Source: Treponema sp.
GTDB taxonomy: Bacteria; Spirochaetota; Spirochaetia; Treponematales; Treponemataceae
Direction: 5' to 3'
Length of the DNA: 64,000 bases
Assembly (NCBI GenBank): GCA_017469785.1
Contig: JAFUFU010000036.1
Span: 19,004-83,003, forward strand
Of this stretch, positions 51,619 to 60,231 are shown in pieces. The translations under genes were made by a program, and so were the position numbers. Numbering within the stretch: the first letter of the stretch is position 1; every line of letters starts with the position of its first letter. The notes below the pieces were generated by a model. The model saw only the letters and a program-made list of their open reading frames with translations. It had not been told where the DNA came from and made no database searches.

Positions 51619-52772
51619 AAAAGTTTCTCCATGCCCTTGCGATTATCGGAATCGTGATTGCAGCGCTTGTCGCAGTAGTCTCACTTTTCGCCTTCGTTTT
51701 CTTGAAAGTCTGGAAACCTTTCGGCGGAAAAGCTAGCCGGGCAGACAGGAAAAATTACTCCGAACGCTCTGCGAATTTTGACGGCAAAAAATTCCACAAC
51801 GAAGAAGATTTCTCCACCATGTCGCTCCAAAAAAATCCCGTCCCTGATCCTCTCACTTTTTCGAAGAAATCTCCCCGCCCTGACTTCGAATTTCCGACAA
51901 AACAGCCTGATTTCATTTCAAATCCCGACAAGAAAGCTGCACTCGATGAAATCACAGTCACTTGGTTCGGTCATTCAAGCCTTTTGATTCAAATGCACGG
52001 CCTGACTATTGCCTTCGATCCGGTTTTTTCTGAAGTCATTTCACCAGTCTCATGGATTGGTAGCCGCAGATTTTCCCATCCTCCAATCAAAGCAGCCGAT
52101 TTACCGGAAATAGACATTCTCATCCTTTCCCACGACCATTACGACCATCTTGATTATGACGTGATTCGCGAAATTGACAAAAAAGTAAAAAAATATATAG
52201 TTCCCCTCGGCGTGGAGAATCATCTGAAACGCTGGAAGATTAAGCCGGAAAAAATATCGAATATGGCCTGGTGGGAAGAAATTCAAATCGGCGCCCTCAC
52301 CATTGCCTGTACGCCGGCACAGCATTTTTCCGGACGCCATCTCACAGACAATATGGCGACTCTTTGGGCAAGCTGGGTTTTAAAAGACGGGTTCCATCAG
52401 ATTTTTGAAAGCGGTGACTCAGGATTCAACACACACTGGGAGCGCATTCACGAAAAATACGGAGATTTTGACTTTGTGATGATGGAATGCGGTCAGTATG
52501 ATGTTCAGTGGCCAAAAGTTCACTCCTTTCCTGAGCAGTCTGTTGAGGCTGTTAAGATTCTTGGCGCAAAAGTCGCCCTTCCGATTCACTGGGGGGCCAT
52601 CATCCTTTCACGGCACGGCTGGGACGACAGCGTAGAACGGTTCCTTCTGGCCGCCGAAAAAGAAAACATCACGGTAATTACGCCATACATCGGAGAAACG
52701 GCGCATTTAAGCAGCCCGAATTTGTACCTGAGCCGATGGTGGCGGAGAGACTCGTTAAGCCTGCTCCGCTAA
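51615..52772 (+). CDS. Membrane-anchored NAPE-PLD/UlaG-type metallo-beta-lactamase-fold hydrolase
   Basis: 385 residues: an N-terminal membrane anchor (ALAIIGIVIAALVAVVSLFA), a linker, then the hydrolase domain with VTWFGHSSLLIQMHGLTIAF, the zinc motif SHDHYDHLDYD (H-x-H-x-D-H), CTPAQHFSGRHLTDN, FESGDSGFNTHW and PIHWGAI. This is the phosphodiesterase/NAPE-PLD branch, acting on lipid or nucleotide phosphoesters. It is coupled to the FliG-like gene by ATGA. Confidence 0.85.
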   Translation: MKKFLHALAIIGIVIAALVAVVSLFAFVFLKVWKPFGGKASRADRKNYSERSANFDGKKFHNEEDFSTMSLQKNPVPDPLTFSKKSPRPDFEFPTKQPDFISNPDKKAALDEITVTWFGHSSLLIQMHGLTIAFDPVFSEVISPVSWIGSRRFSHPPIKAADLPEIDILILSHDHYDHLDYDVIREIDKKVKKYIVPLGVENHLKRWKIKPEKISNMAWWEEIQIGALTIACTPAQHFSGRHLTDNMATLWASWVLKDGFHQIFESGDSGFNTHWERIHEKYGDFDFVMMECGQYDVQWPKVHSFPEQSVEAVKILGAKVALPIHWGAIILSRHGWDDSVERFLLAAEKENITVITPYIGETAHLSSPNLYLSRWWRRDSLSLLR

Positions 52773-52775
52773 CGA

Positions 52776-53468
52776 TTATTTTTCAATCACCACGAGATTT
52801 CGCTCCCGCTCTTCCTCGCTGCCAGTGTTTTCCGTGAGGAAAGGCACGGTCAGCGGAAAAATCTCATATTTTGGCTTTTGCGGAAGATTTTCCATTTCTT
52901 CGGTTATTTTTTCCCGCTTTGCCTTGTAGGCGCAGAGACAACCGTCATCTTTTAAAATCCTCAAAAGCACTTTGGCCATTTTCTTATCAAGGGGCCGGAA
53001 AGCTCTGAAAACGCACAAATCAAACCGCCTCTGCTCAAGCCGCTCCGCCTGGTCTTCTTCTACGGAAACATTTTTCAGGCCGAGAATCTGGCTGCAATGA
53101 TTCAGAAAACCGCATCTTTTTGTCATGCGCTCAACCAGAGTGAATTTGAACTGAGGAAGGGCCGTTGCCAGGGGAATGCCCGGTAAGCCCGCTCCGCTTC
53201 CGATGTCCGCAATGGATGGAGAATCAAAACGCGATGAAACAATCCCGCAGATTTTCGGAAGGGCTGAAAGGCTGTCCAGAATGTGGCGTACGGCAATCTC
53301 ATCGTGCTCGTCAGTGTTAATCAAATCGAATTTCGCATTGTATTCCTGAAGCGCAGAAATGTAGGTCTCCATTTTTGATTCAAGCTCATCAATCGGGAGA
53401 ATCTTAATTCCAAAAAAATCGCCCTTATCAAATCCAAGATGCAAAAGACCATCGTGAAGAATGCCCAT
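52776..53468 (-). CDS. rsmG: 16S rRNA (guanine(527)-N(7))-methyltransferase
   Basis: Methylates N7 of G527 of 16S rRNA with SAM. 230 residues: YNAKFDLINTDEHDEIAVRH, the SAM motif ADIGSGAGLPGIPLA, KFTLVERMTKRCGFLNH and FRAFRPLDKKMAKVLLRILK are standard RsmG/GidB blocks. mnmG is not next to it. It is the last of three genes on the strand with the next two upstream. Confidence 0.94.
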   Translation of the reverse strand: MGILHDGLLHLGFDKGDFFGIKILPIDELESKMETYISALQEYNAKFDLINTDEHDEIAVRHILDSLSALPKICGIVSSRFDSPSIADIGSGAGLPGIPLATALPQFKFTLVERMTKRCGFLNHCSQILGLKNVSVEEDQAERLEQRRFDLCVFRAFRPLDKKMAKVLLRILKDDGCLCAYKAKREKITEEMENLPQKPKYEIFPLTVPFLTENTGSEEERERNLVVIEK

Positions 53469-53477
53469 GAAAACCTC

Positions 53478-54497
53478 CTATCTGTCCAGCGAAAGAAGCA
53501 TATCCATTTTCCAAGTCCCGTCGCTTGCACGCAGGGTGACCAGATTTCCGGTACGGTCAGCAGTCAGCGTGTTTTTTTGAGTGAGCTGGTAGAGATACGA
53601 ATACTGATTTTCCCAATCTTGACTAACGGCCGGCGTAACAAGATATTTTGTAATTCCGTTTTCTGTGCCCTCTGCCCTGAAATAGAAATAGAATGTCTCG
53701 TTCCGAACTTTGTTTTCAGACATGTATTTTCGGTCGCCGGTGAGAAGAAAAGTTCCGTCAGTCTCAAGGTCTGAAAAATAGATTTTTTTGCAAGTTGCAA
53801 GGATATCGTAACCGTTTACGCTAAAGCGCAAGATTTTCGGCTCCTTTTTGGTGACATTTGAAAAAATATTCTCGCCGTCTTTCCTCTCGCTGATTTTTGA
53901 CGCGGATTCGCCGTTGGTTTTCGCAACTTGATTTTTGAGTTCAGTAAGTTCCGAGAGAATCGTTTTAAGGGTGGCAGAATCCACTGTGCTTGCCGTGACC
54001 GTGTTTTGAGCCGCGGAAAGCTGTGACTGGAGACTCGAATTTCCTCGCCCGAGGAGCGAAGAAATCTGCCCGAAGACACCGAGACTGCTCATGGACGATA
54101 TGTCATCGGCAGTAAGCTGGTTCAGTGCCGAAGAAGACTGCGCAAGCGCACTGATTTTTTGAGCCTGACTTTGTGTCTTTTGGCTATTCTGACTTGTATT
54201 CTGATTTTGTGAATTTGCAGATGTCGTTACCGTCTGGCTCGTGATATTTTCTGCCTGAGAAGACGGAGCCTTTGGCGCATTTGGAGCGGTTGTTTTCGGC
54301 GCGACAGGTTTTGCCCCGGAATAAAAATCACTTCGTCCCGGAGAATAAAATCCGCTTCCCACACTTGGCATCGTTACGGAAGGGCCAGATGGCATGGCGG
54401 GCATTGTAAGAGATGAAGCAGAGGAATCATTCTTGGTCTGGGCGAAAAGACTGAAATTCAAGAGTATGAGAATGACTGTGAGGAATCTTGCGGGCAT
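53478..54497 (-). CDS. Exported protein with Ser/Gln-rich low-complexity region
   Basis: Start at 54497 (MPARFLTVILILLNFSLFAQ), one base after the stop of the upstream gene and giving a clean signal peptide; the frame extends 36 codons upstream without a ribosome site. ~339 residues: a long Ser/Gln/Asn/Thr-rich segment (~30-190), then a C-terminal beta-rich domain (ILRFSVNGYDILATCKKIYF, NETFYFYFRAEGTENGITKY). No family recognised; periplasmic or outer-membrane facing. Confidence 0.7.
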   Translation of the reverse strand: MPARFLTVILILLNFSLFAQTKNDSSASSLTMPAMPSGPSVTMPSVGSGFYSPGRSDFYSGAKPVAPKTTAPNAPKAPSSQAENITSQTVTTSANSQNQNTSQNSQKTQSQAQKISALAQSSSALNQLTADDISSMSSLGVFGQISSLLGRGNSSLQSQLSAAQNTVTASTVDSATLKTILSELTELKNQVAKTNGESASKISERKDGENIFSNVTKKEPKILRFSVNGYDILATCKKIYFSDLETDGTFLLTGDRKYMSENKVRNETFYFYFRAEGTENGITKYLVTPAVSQDWENQYSYLYQLTQKNTLTADRTGNLVTLRASDGTWKMDMLLSLDR

Positions 54498-54498
54498 C

Positions 54499-55305
54499 TT
54501 ACAGCTGCTCAAGGCTTTCTTCGACATACTGCAACCTCTGCTGCAAGGCTTCAATCGTCTTTGTGAGGCGATTCTTTTCTTTTTCGAGCTTGGCACGTGG
54601 ATCATTGTTTCCGCTGGCCTTTTTCATCAGCTCGGTTACGGTGTCGGGAGATTTTCCGCCAAGGATTGCCTGAGTCGCAGAATCCCGGTCTTCGCTTTTT
54701 TTGAGCATGGCGACTTTTTTCATGTTGTCAAAACCAAGGGCAGGATTCACTTCCACGCGGCCAAGCTTTGTGATGTCCTTTGCGGTGTTCCGTGGCAGGC
54801 AGAGAACACGGTCAAGGTAATCCTCATAGCGGATGTTCGCCTTTTCGCAAAGGGCATGAGCTTCGGCCAGAAGTTTCCCGAATTCCTGCATGAGCTTGCC
54901 GTTTACTTCCATATATTCTCTGCGGATTTTTTCGGTGAGCTCTTTAAGCTCAGGAGAATCCTCAAGGTCGATTTTGTAAATTCCCAGCTCTTCCGCTTTT
55001 TGAAGCAAGGCATGGAAGCGCGCCCAGAAAGCCTGATTATGGACGCGGGTGCCTTTCATGGGGAGCTTTCCGCCGGTTTCTGCAATGAATTCCTCGGTCA
55101 GAAGGTGATGCGTGTATTCGTGAATAGCCGTGTAAATGAGCTGCATGTCGCTCTTGAAATTCTTGTTGTGAAGAAGGATTTCATGAGTATCCGGCTTGTA
55201 AAGGCCGTTGACCCTGGTGCTCTCCTTGCCTGTCATCGTAACCGTAAATTCCAATTCTGTATTTTCAATCTGCAAAAGTTTCTGTTTGATTTCTTCGTTA
55301 TCCAT
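54499..55305 (-). CDS. Putative zinc metallopeptidase with HExxH motif
   Basis: Start at 55305 (MDNEEIKQKLLQIENTELEF) with GAGGT upstream. 268 residues with AIHEYTHHLLTEEFIAE (HEYTH, with a possible third ligand Glu downstream), then a helical region ending in a coiled coil (KLEKEKNRLTKTIEALQQRL). It has no signal peptide. SprT- or Irre-like domains are possible relatives, but I cannot confirm. It is followed by the exported protein gene by 1 base. Confidence 0.65.
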   Translation of the reverse strand: MDNEEIKQKLLQIENTELEFTVTMTGKESTRVNGLYKPDTHEILLHNKNFKSDMQLIYTAIHEYTHHLLTEEFIAETGGKLPMKGTRVHNQAFWARFHALLQKAEELGIYKIDLEDSPELKELTEKIRREYMEVNGKLMQEFGKLLAEAHALCEKANIRYEDYLDRVLCLPRNTAKDITKLGRVEVNPALGFDNMKKVAMLKKSEDRDSATQAILGGKSPDTVTELMKKASGNNDPRAKLEKEKNRLTKTIEALQQRLQYVEESLEQL

Positions 55306-55368
55306 CTGTGACCTCAAATTCTGCTTCCAAGTATATCGTTTTTTATTTTCTTTGAATACAAAACATGT

Positions 55369-55391
55369 TATAATTCTACGAAATCGTTGTA
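55369..55391 (+). promoter_or_regulatory. -10 box and LacI operator at the regulator gene
   Basis: TATAAT (55369-55374), then the operator TACGAAATCGTTGTA (55377-55391), whose core ACGAAATCGT is a palindrome. The operator covers the start of transcription. The exact reverse complement lies at 56478-56492. Confidence 0.8.
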
Positions 55392-55405
55392 TAGAGGTAT
55401 CAACT

Positions 55406-56416
55406 TTGGTAACACTCAAAGATATCGCACGAGAATGTAACGTTTCTTTTTCAACAGTGAGCAAAGCTCTTAAAGGAAGCCCGGAAATCGGCCCGGAAAC
55501 AACAGAATTCGTTCAAAAAAAAGCCAGAGAAATGGGCTATCACCCGAATCTTGCGGCCCGAACGCTCAGGACAAACCGCACTTACGACATCGCCGTTATC
55601 TTCGAGGAAAAAACAGGCGTCGGTCTCCAGCACGAATATTTTGCCAGCGTCATCTCAGGAATTCAGAAAGTCGCGTTCAAAAAAGGCTATGACATGACCT
55701 TTGTAGGCGGCGATTCCAAAAAGAACTATGATTATTACTCACACACCCTCGCACGGCACTACGATGGAGTTGCGATTCTTTCCTGCGACTTCTCTTCTTC
55801 AGGAATCGTCGAGCTTATCAAAAGCGACATTCCCACCGTCACCCTTGACTATGCCTTTGATTCCAAGCATTCAGCGGTTCTCAGTGACTCAGAAGCAGGC
55901 ATACGGGAGCTTCTCGAATATGTGATTTCAATGGGACACACAAAAATCGCAATGATCCACGGAGAAGAAACCTGGGTCACAGAGCAGCGAGTCTCATCTT
56001 TCAAGAAAACATGCAGCCAGCACGGCCTTTCAATTCCAGAAAACTACTTTCTTGAAGTCCTCTATCACGATGCAGAAGGCTGCCTTATCGCCACGGAAAA
56101 GCTTTTGGAACTGGAGGAACCGCCAACCTGCATTTTCTATCCCGACGACTTTGCCGCGCTGGGAGGAATCCGCGAACTGAACAACAGGAACCTGATTCCC
56201 GGAAAAGACATCAGCATAGTCGGCTACGACGGAATCAACCTGACTTCCATGATGCTGGCTCCCCTCACCACATACGCTCAGAACGGAAAACTCATCGGCG
56301 AAACCATGGCAGACACTCTCTTCCGGCAGATTGAGCAGGGAAACATTTTCAGAGCGAAGACGGAATTCATCAACGGAATGATGATAAAGGGTGGAACAGT
56401 CGCAAAAATAAATTAA
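55406..56416 (+). CDS. LacI/GalR-family transcription repressor
   Basis: Start is TTG at 55406 (VTLKDIARECNVSFSTVSKA as residues 2-21), with AGAGG 8 bases upstream; the longer frame overlaps the divergent gene. 336 residues: HTH and hinge (LKDIARECNVSFSTVSKALK, GYHPNLAARTLRTN), then a periplasmic-binding-like sugar domain (GVGLQHEYFASVISGIQKVA, PDDFAALGGIRELNNR, ISIVGYDGINLTSMMLAP). It has an identical operator at its own promoter and at that of the GH94 gene. A cellobiose or related sugar is the likely inducer. Confidence 0.94.
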   Translation: MVTLKDIARECNVSFSTVSKALKGSPEIGPETTEFVQKKAREMGYHPNLAARTLRTNRTYDIAVIFEEKTGVGLQHEYFASVISGIQKVAFKKGYDMTFVGGDSKKNYDYYSHTLARHYDGVAILSCDFSSSGIVELIKSDIPTVTLDYAFDSKHSAVLSDSEAGIRELLEYVISMGHTKIAMIHGEETWVTEQRVSSFKKTCSQHGLSIPENYFLEVLYHDAEGCLIATEKLLELEEPPTCIFYPDDFAALGGIRELNNRNLIPGKDISIVGYDGINLTSMMLAPLTTYAQNGKLIGETMADTLFRQIEQGNIFRAKTEFINGMMIKGGTVAKIN

Positions 56417-56444
56417 AAATTCCGTAAAAAATCAGAAAATTACA

Positions 56445-56492
56445 TTTACAAAAGCAAAACAAATAGCTTATACTTACTACAACGATTTCGTA
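56445..56492 (+). promoter_or_regulatory. GH94 promoter with LacI operator
   Basis: TTTACA (56445-56450), 18-base spacer, TATACT (56469-56474), then TACAACGATTTCGTA (56478-56492), the reverse complement of the operator at 55377-55391. Confidence 0.85.
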
Positions 56493-56503
56493 AGGAGAAT
56501 TAA

Positions 56504-58981
56504 ATGAAGTTCGGACACTTTGATGATTCACGCCGAGAGTATGTAATCGAGACACCTCGCACACCGTATCCCTGGATTAATTATCTGGGAACTCAGGGAT
56601 TTTTCTCATTAATCTCAAACACAGCGGGTGGATATTCTTTCTATAAAGATGCCCGCCTCCGCCGCATCACGCGCTACCGTTACAACAATGTTCCAATCGA
56701 CATGGGCGGCCGCTATTTCTACATCAACGACAACGGCACGATCTGGAATCCGGGCTGGTCTCCTGTAAAAACTGAGCTGGACGCTTACGAGTGCCGCCAC
56801 GGTATGGGCTACACAGTCATTACCGGCAAAAAGAACGGCCTCAAGGCAGAAGTCACATTCTTTGTTCCACAAGACTACGACGGCGAAGTCCAGCAGGTTG
56901 TTTTGACCAACGAAAGCTCATCTGCAAAGACTTTCAAATTCTGGTCATTCGCTGAATGGTGTCTCTGGGACGCTCAGGATGACTGCACAAACTTCCAGAG
57001 GAACTTCTCTACCGGCCGCGTTGAAATCAAAGATTCTGTTATCTACCACAAAACAGAATACCGCGACCGCCGCAACCATTTTGCGTTCTACTCAGTAAAC
57101 GACAAGATTGACGGCTACGACACAGACCGCGATACATTCATCGGCTTGTACAACGGATTCAACAATCCTCAGCAAGTTCTGGACGGAAAATGCGGCAACT
57201 CACTCGCAGACGGCTGGTCTCCAATCGCTTCCCACTACAAGGAAATTACTTTGAAGGCCGGTGAGAGCAAGACTTTAGTTTTCGTTCTCGGCTATGTTGA
57301 GATGCCGGTTGAAAAGAAATTTGAGGCTGACGGCAAGACAATCAACAAGGAAAAAGCCCTTGCAATGATTGAAAAATACAACACTCCAGAGAAGTTCGCA
57401 GCCGGAATGGCAGAACTCCGCGCTTACTGGGACAAGCTCCTCGGAATTCTCAACGTAAACACTCCAGAAGACAAGGTAAACCGCATGGTAAACATCTGGA
57501 ATCAGTATCAGTGTATGGTTACATTCAACCTTTCCCGCTCTGCAAGCTACTTCGAATCAGGAATTGGCCGGGGAATGGGATTCCGCGATTCAAACCAGGA
57601 TATTCTTGGCTTTGTTCACCAGATTCCAGACCGCGCACGAGAGCGCCTTATCGACATTGCTTCTACTCAGCTTGAGGACGGCGGATGTTACCATCAGTAC
57701 CAGCCACTCACAAAGAAGGGTAACGCAGACATCGGCGGCGACTTCTCTGATGACCCATTATGGATGATTCTTTCTGTTTCTGCTTACATCAAAGAGACAG
57801 GTGACTGGTCAATCCTCGACGCAAAGGTTCCTTACGACAACGACGAATCTAAAGCAAAATCAATGCTCGACCACCTCACAGTAAGCTTCTACCACATTGT
57901 AAATAATCTCGGACCACATGGACTTCCACTCGCAATGCGCGCAGACTGGAACGACTGCATCAACCTTTCATGCTTCTCTGACACACCGGGCGAAAGTTTC
58001 CAGACTTATACAAACCCAAAATTCAAGGCAGAAGGCGGCTACTCAAAGGTTGCAGAATCAGTATTCGTTGCAGCCCTCTTTACTTATGTTGGACCAAACT
58101 TTGTCGGAATCTTGAACCACTTGGGTAAGAAAGATGAAGCAGCTAAGGCTCAGGCAGAAATCGACAAGATGAAGAAAGTAATCATGGAATCTGCATGGGA
58201 CGGCAACTGGTTCATGCGAGCTTACGACGCTTACGGCAAGAAGATGGGTTCAAAAGAATGTGAAGAAGGACAGATTTTCATTGAGCCACAGGGCTTTGCA
58301 ATCATGTCTGACATCGACAAGGACGCAACAAAAAAGACTCTTGCTGCAATCGACGAGCGCTTGAACACAAAGCACGGACTCGTTCTCAACAACCCTGCAT
58401 TCAGCAAATACTATGTTCAGTACGGCGAAATCTCTACATATCCGGGCGGATACAAAGAGAATGCCGGGATCTTTACTCACAACAACGCATGGATTATCTG
58501 TGCGGCAGCTTATGCTGGTGAAGGAAACCAGGCATTCAAATACTACTCAGAAATCGCTCCAGCTTACACAGAAGAGACTTCTGACCTTCACAAGACAGAG
58601 CCTTATGTTTACGGCCAGATGATTGGCGGAAAGGACGCCGGAAGCGACATCGGACAGACCGGCAAGAATTTCGGTCAGGGAAAGAACTCTTGGCTCACAG
58701 GAACCGCCGCCTGGAACATGGTTGCAATCAGCCAGTACATCCTCGGTATTCAGCCGGACTTCGACGGTCTCAAAGTTGATCCATCAATTCCATCAAGCTG
58801 GGACGGATTCACAGCAACTCGCTTGTTCCGCGGCGCTAAGTACAACATCACAATCAAAAACCCAAGCCATGTTTGCAAGGGCGTAAAATCAATGCTCGTT
58901 GACGGAAAAGCCGTAGAAGGCTGTGTTGTTCCGTTCGACGCAAGCAAAAAAGAAGTCAATGTTGAGATTACATTAGGCTAA
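56504..58981 (+). CDS. GH94 cellobiose (disaccharide) phosphorylase
   Basis: Phosphorolyses cellobiose to glucose 1-phosphate and glucose, saving ATP, in the cytoplasm. 825 residues, the size of cellobiose phosphorylases. Blocks: [60 protein letters not shown] (the catalytic Asp region), [20 protein letters not shown] and [16 protein letters not shown]. Chitobiose phosphorylase is a less likely alternative. AAGGAG precedes the ATG. Control by the adjacent LacI protein is supported by the shared operator. Confidence 0.94.
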   Translation: MKFGHFDDSRREYVIETPRTPYPWINYLGTQGFFSLISNTAGGYSFYKDARLRRITRYRYNNVPIDMGGRYFYINDNGTIWNPGWSPVKTELDAYECRHGMGYTVITGKKNGLKAEVTFFVPQDYDGEVQQVVLTNESSSAKTFKFWSFAEWCLWDAQDDCTNFQRNFSTGRVEIKDSVIYHKTEYRDRRNHFAFYSVNDKIDGYDTDRDTFIGLYNGFNNPQQVLDGKCGNSLADGWSPIASHYKEITLKAGESKTLVFVLGYVEMPVEKKFEADGKTINKEKALAMIEKYNTPEKFAAGMAELRAYWDKLLGILNVNTPEDKVNRMVNIWNQYQCMVTFNLSRSASYFESGIGRGMGFRDSNQDILGFVHQIPDRARERLIDIASTQLEDGGCYHQYQPLTKKGNADIGGDFSDDPLWMILSVSAYIKETGDWSILDAKVPYDNDESKAKSMLDHLTVSFYHIVNNLGPHGLPLAMRADWNDCINLSCFSDTPGESFQTYTNPKFKAEGGYSKVAESVFVAALFTYVGPNFVGILNHLGKKDEAAKAQAEIDKMKKVIMESAWDGNWFMRAYDAYGKKMGSKECEEGQIFIEPQGFAIMSDIDKDATKKTLAAIDERLNTKHGLVLNNPAFSKYYVQYGEISTYPGGYKENAGIFTHNNAWIICAAAYAGEGNQAFKYYSEIAPAYTEETSDLHKTEPYVYGQMIGGKDAGSDIGQTGKNFGQGKNSWLTGTAAWNMVAISQYILGIQPDFDGLKVDPSIPSSWDGFTATRLFRGAKYNITIKNPSHVCKGVKSMLVDGKAVEGCVVPFDASKKEVNVEITLG

Positions 58982-59020
58982 ATTGCTTCAATTAAGAAGT
59001 AAGTAATCCACAAATCAAAG

Positions 59021-59058
59021 AAAGTCCGTATTGAGCGTTTGCCCGGTACGGACTTTTT
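59021..59058. terminator. Terminator between convergent GH94 and zinc-ribbon genes
   Basis: AAAGTCCGTA (59021-59030) pairs perfectly with TACGGACTTT (59047-59056), with T-rich DNA on one side and A-rich on the other, so it may serve both strands. Confidence 0.8.
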
Positions 59059-59338
59059 AATTTCCGAACAGGGCCGCAAAAGCATTCCTTGCCTCAGCCG
59101 CCTTGTTTCCGCCAGAATCAGAGCCAGCCGAAATTACGGCAGGTGAAAAATAATCGCAGAAATTGGCCTTTTCCTTGTTTTTTACAAGCTCGTCAACAGT
59201 CTCGTGGCAATCATAGTGGCTCCCCGGTGAATAAAACTTGCAGTTGACGCAGGAATGAAGGTCACGCCCGCAAAAGTCACAGACCGAAGAGCGGGTAATC
59301 GCTCCAATCGGAAGCGGCTTTCCGCATTTCTTGCACAT
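59057..59338 (-). CDS. Small multi-cysteine zinc-binding protein
   Basis: Start at 59338 (MCKKCGKPLPIGAITRSSVC), chosen because GGGAG lies 5 bases upstream; the ATG at 59350 directly follows the terminator U-tract. 93 residues with a zinc ribbon CKKCGKP...CDFCGRDL and a second set CVNCKFYSPGSHYDCHE, then NFCDYFSP, and an Ala/Gly-rich C-terminal tail. It has the look of a conserved small protein without assigned function. It is preceded by a ~200-base leader with its own promoter, upstream ORF and terminator. Confidence 0.8.
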   Translation of the reverse strand: MCKKCGKPLPIGAITRSSVCDFCGRDLHSCVNCKFYSPGSHYDCHETVDELVKNKEKANFCDYFSPAVISAGSDSGGNKAAEARNAFAALFGN

Positions 59339-59350
59339 AAAAACTCCCAT

Positions 59351-59382
59351 AAAAAAAGAAAACCGCCAGCTTTTGGCGGTTT
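59351..59382 (-). terminator. Leader terminator immediately before the zinc-ribbon gene
   Basis: Minus strand AAACCGCCA (59382-59374) pairs with TGGCGGTTT (59368-59360) around a 5-base loop, followed by U residues; the ribosome site of the next gene begins 4 bases after the U-tract. Confidence 0.9.
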
Positions 59383-59456
59383 ATAGTTTGCCTCTCTTCG
59401 ACCGTGCGAAGGGCAATTAATGATTCCCTGCAAATCCTGCAGGCGGAGTGTGTTTG

Positions 59457-59540
59457 CTAAACCAAGACCCCTGAGGAGTCAGATCTTTTTGTCGGAAATT
59501 GCATAACGCCTCCTGTCGTGCAGCCGGTGTGCGTCCTCAT
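59457..59540 (-). CDS. 27-residue upstream ORF in the leader
   Basis: ATG 59540 to TAG 59457, preceded by AGGAG 4 bases upstream. Peptide begins MRTHTGCTTGGVMQFPT and ends SDSSGVLV. A second ATG in the same frame (codon 13) has its own perfect AGGAGG with 5-base spacing, so translation could start at two points. No match to amino-acid-run leader peptides; five Thr and one Cys. The stop overlaps the sequence that can pair with the terminator stem. Confidence 0.6.
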   Translation of the reverse strand: MRTHTGCTTGGVMQFPTKRSDSSGVLV

Positions 59541-59561
59541 CTCGCTCCTGTCTACAATTTA

Positions 59562-59589
59562 ATAATACCACACTTTTATACAAAAGCAA
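59562..59589 (-). promoter_or_regulatory. Promoter of the leader RNA
   Basis: Minus strand TTGCTT (59589-59584), 16-base spacer, TATTAT (59567-59562). Confidence 0.7.
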
Positions 59590-59642
59590 GCAAAATTTTT
59601 AAAATTCTGCGAATTTTTGTTCAATTTTTTTTGAATGTACTT

Positions 59643-59936
59643 TTACTCAAAGCAGAATGTCTGCGCATCGATTTTTTTCATTCCTATGTTTTTCCAAAAA
59701 ATTTCGGCATTAGTGTCTTTTGCGTCAAGAACGGCGTTTTTTGCTCCGGTTTCGAGCATCAGCCTTTCCATTGCATAGGTTCCGATTCCAATGTGCCGGT
59801 AATTTTTGTTCACTTCAAACAGGTCAATAGAAAGCGTATCCCCCAGCATTTTATAGACGCAGACGGCCTTGAGAAAGTCACTTGACGGCTTATAGTCAAA
59901 AATATCGCTGTCCAAGATTCGGTAATTCAAGTTCAT
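59643..59936 (-). CDS. Small GNAT-family acetyltransferase
   Basis: 97 residues with the core GNAT pattern: SIDLFEVNKNYRHIGIGTYA (the acetyl-CoA loop R-x-x-G-x-G/A) and ERLMLETGAKNAVLDAKDTN. It is short for the family, whose usual length is 140-160, and the first strands are minimal. Substrate unknown. It is monocistronic. Confidence 0.7.
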   Translation of the reverse strand: MNLNYRILDSDIFDYKPSSDFLKAVCVYKMLGDTLSIDLFEVNKNYRHIGIGTYAMERLMLETGAKNAVLDAKDTNAEIFWKNIGMKKIDAQTFCFE

Positions 59937-60069
59937 GTCCTTAATTATGACACCTCAGATTTTGTGTTTCAATATCTTGAATCATCAGAGCGAGCCTTAG
60001 CCTTAATTTGACAAAAATACTGCTATCTTCAAAAATTCTATGCTATAATTTCACAAGGAGGCCTTTTAA

Positions 60070-60219
60070 ATGGGTTGCGGTCGCGTTCTTTTGTGCATTA
60101 TCTTTCCGCCCCTTGCCGTGCTGGACAAGGGCTGCGGTTCTATCGTCATTGTCACGCTGCTTACCTGCTGCGGCTGGGTGCCGGGCGTCATCGGGGCTTT
60201 GGTGATTAACAACAAGTAG
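60070..60219 (+). CDS. YqaE/Pmp3-type small membrane protein
   Basis: 49 residues, MGCGRVLLCIIFPPLAVLDK then GCGSIVIVTLLTCCGWVPGV then IGALVINNK: two membrane segments with the PPLAV loop and the WVPGVIGA hallmark of the Pmp3/YqaE family, which affects membrane potential or ion balance. AAGGAGG lies 8 bases upstream of the ATG. It is followed by the helicase remnant after 12 bases. Confidence 0.88.
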   Translation: MGCGRVLLCIIFPPLAVLDKGCGSIVIVTLLTCCGWVPGVIGALVINNK

Positions 60220-60231
60220 AGGGTACAAAGT

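Larger units (their letters stand above)
59351..59555 (-). ncRNA. ~205-nt leader or independent small RNA containing a short ORF
   Basis: Defined by a promoter (59562-59589) and a strong terminator (59351-59382). It contains a 27-codon ORF (59457-59540), a small hairpin CTGCA/TGCAG around GGATT (near 59428-59442) and CTTCG/CGAAG around CACGGT. GGTTTA (59463-59458), at the end of the short ORF, is complementary to UAAACC (59383-59378), which includes the start of the terminator stem, so an alternative structure is possible. It does not resemble tmRNA, SRP RNA, 6S, T-box or common riboswitches. Confidence 0.6.

Noticed and set aside
54394-55311. Plus-strand 305-codon frame opposite the HExxH protein
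   Set aside because: It lies entirely against a gene with HExxH motif and good start; composition is that of a shadow frame.
59351-59555. 6S RNA, tmRNA, SRP RNA or a known riboswitch for the leader RNA
   Set aside because: 5' and 3' ends are not complementary as in 6S; length and motifs do not fit tmRNA, SRP RNA, TPP, FMN, cobalamin, lysine, glycine or SAM classes.
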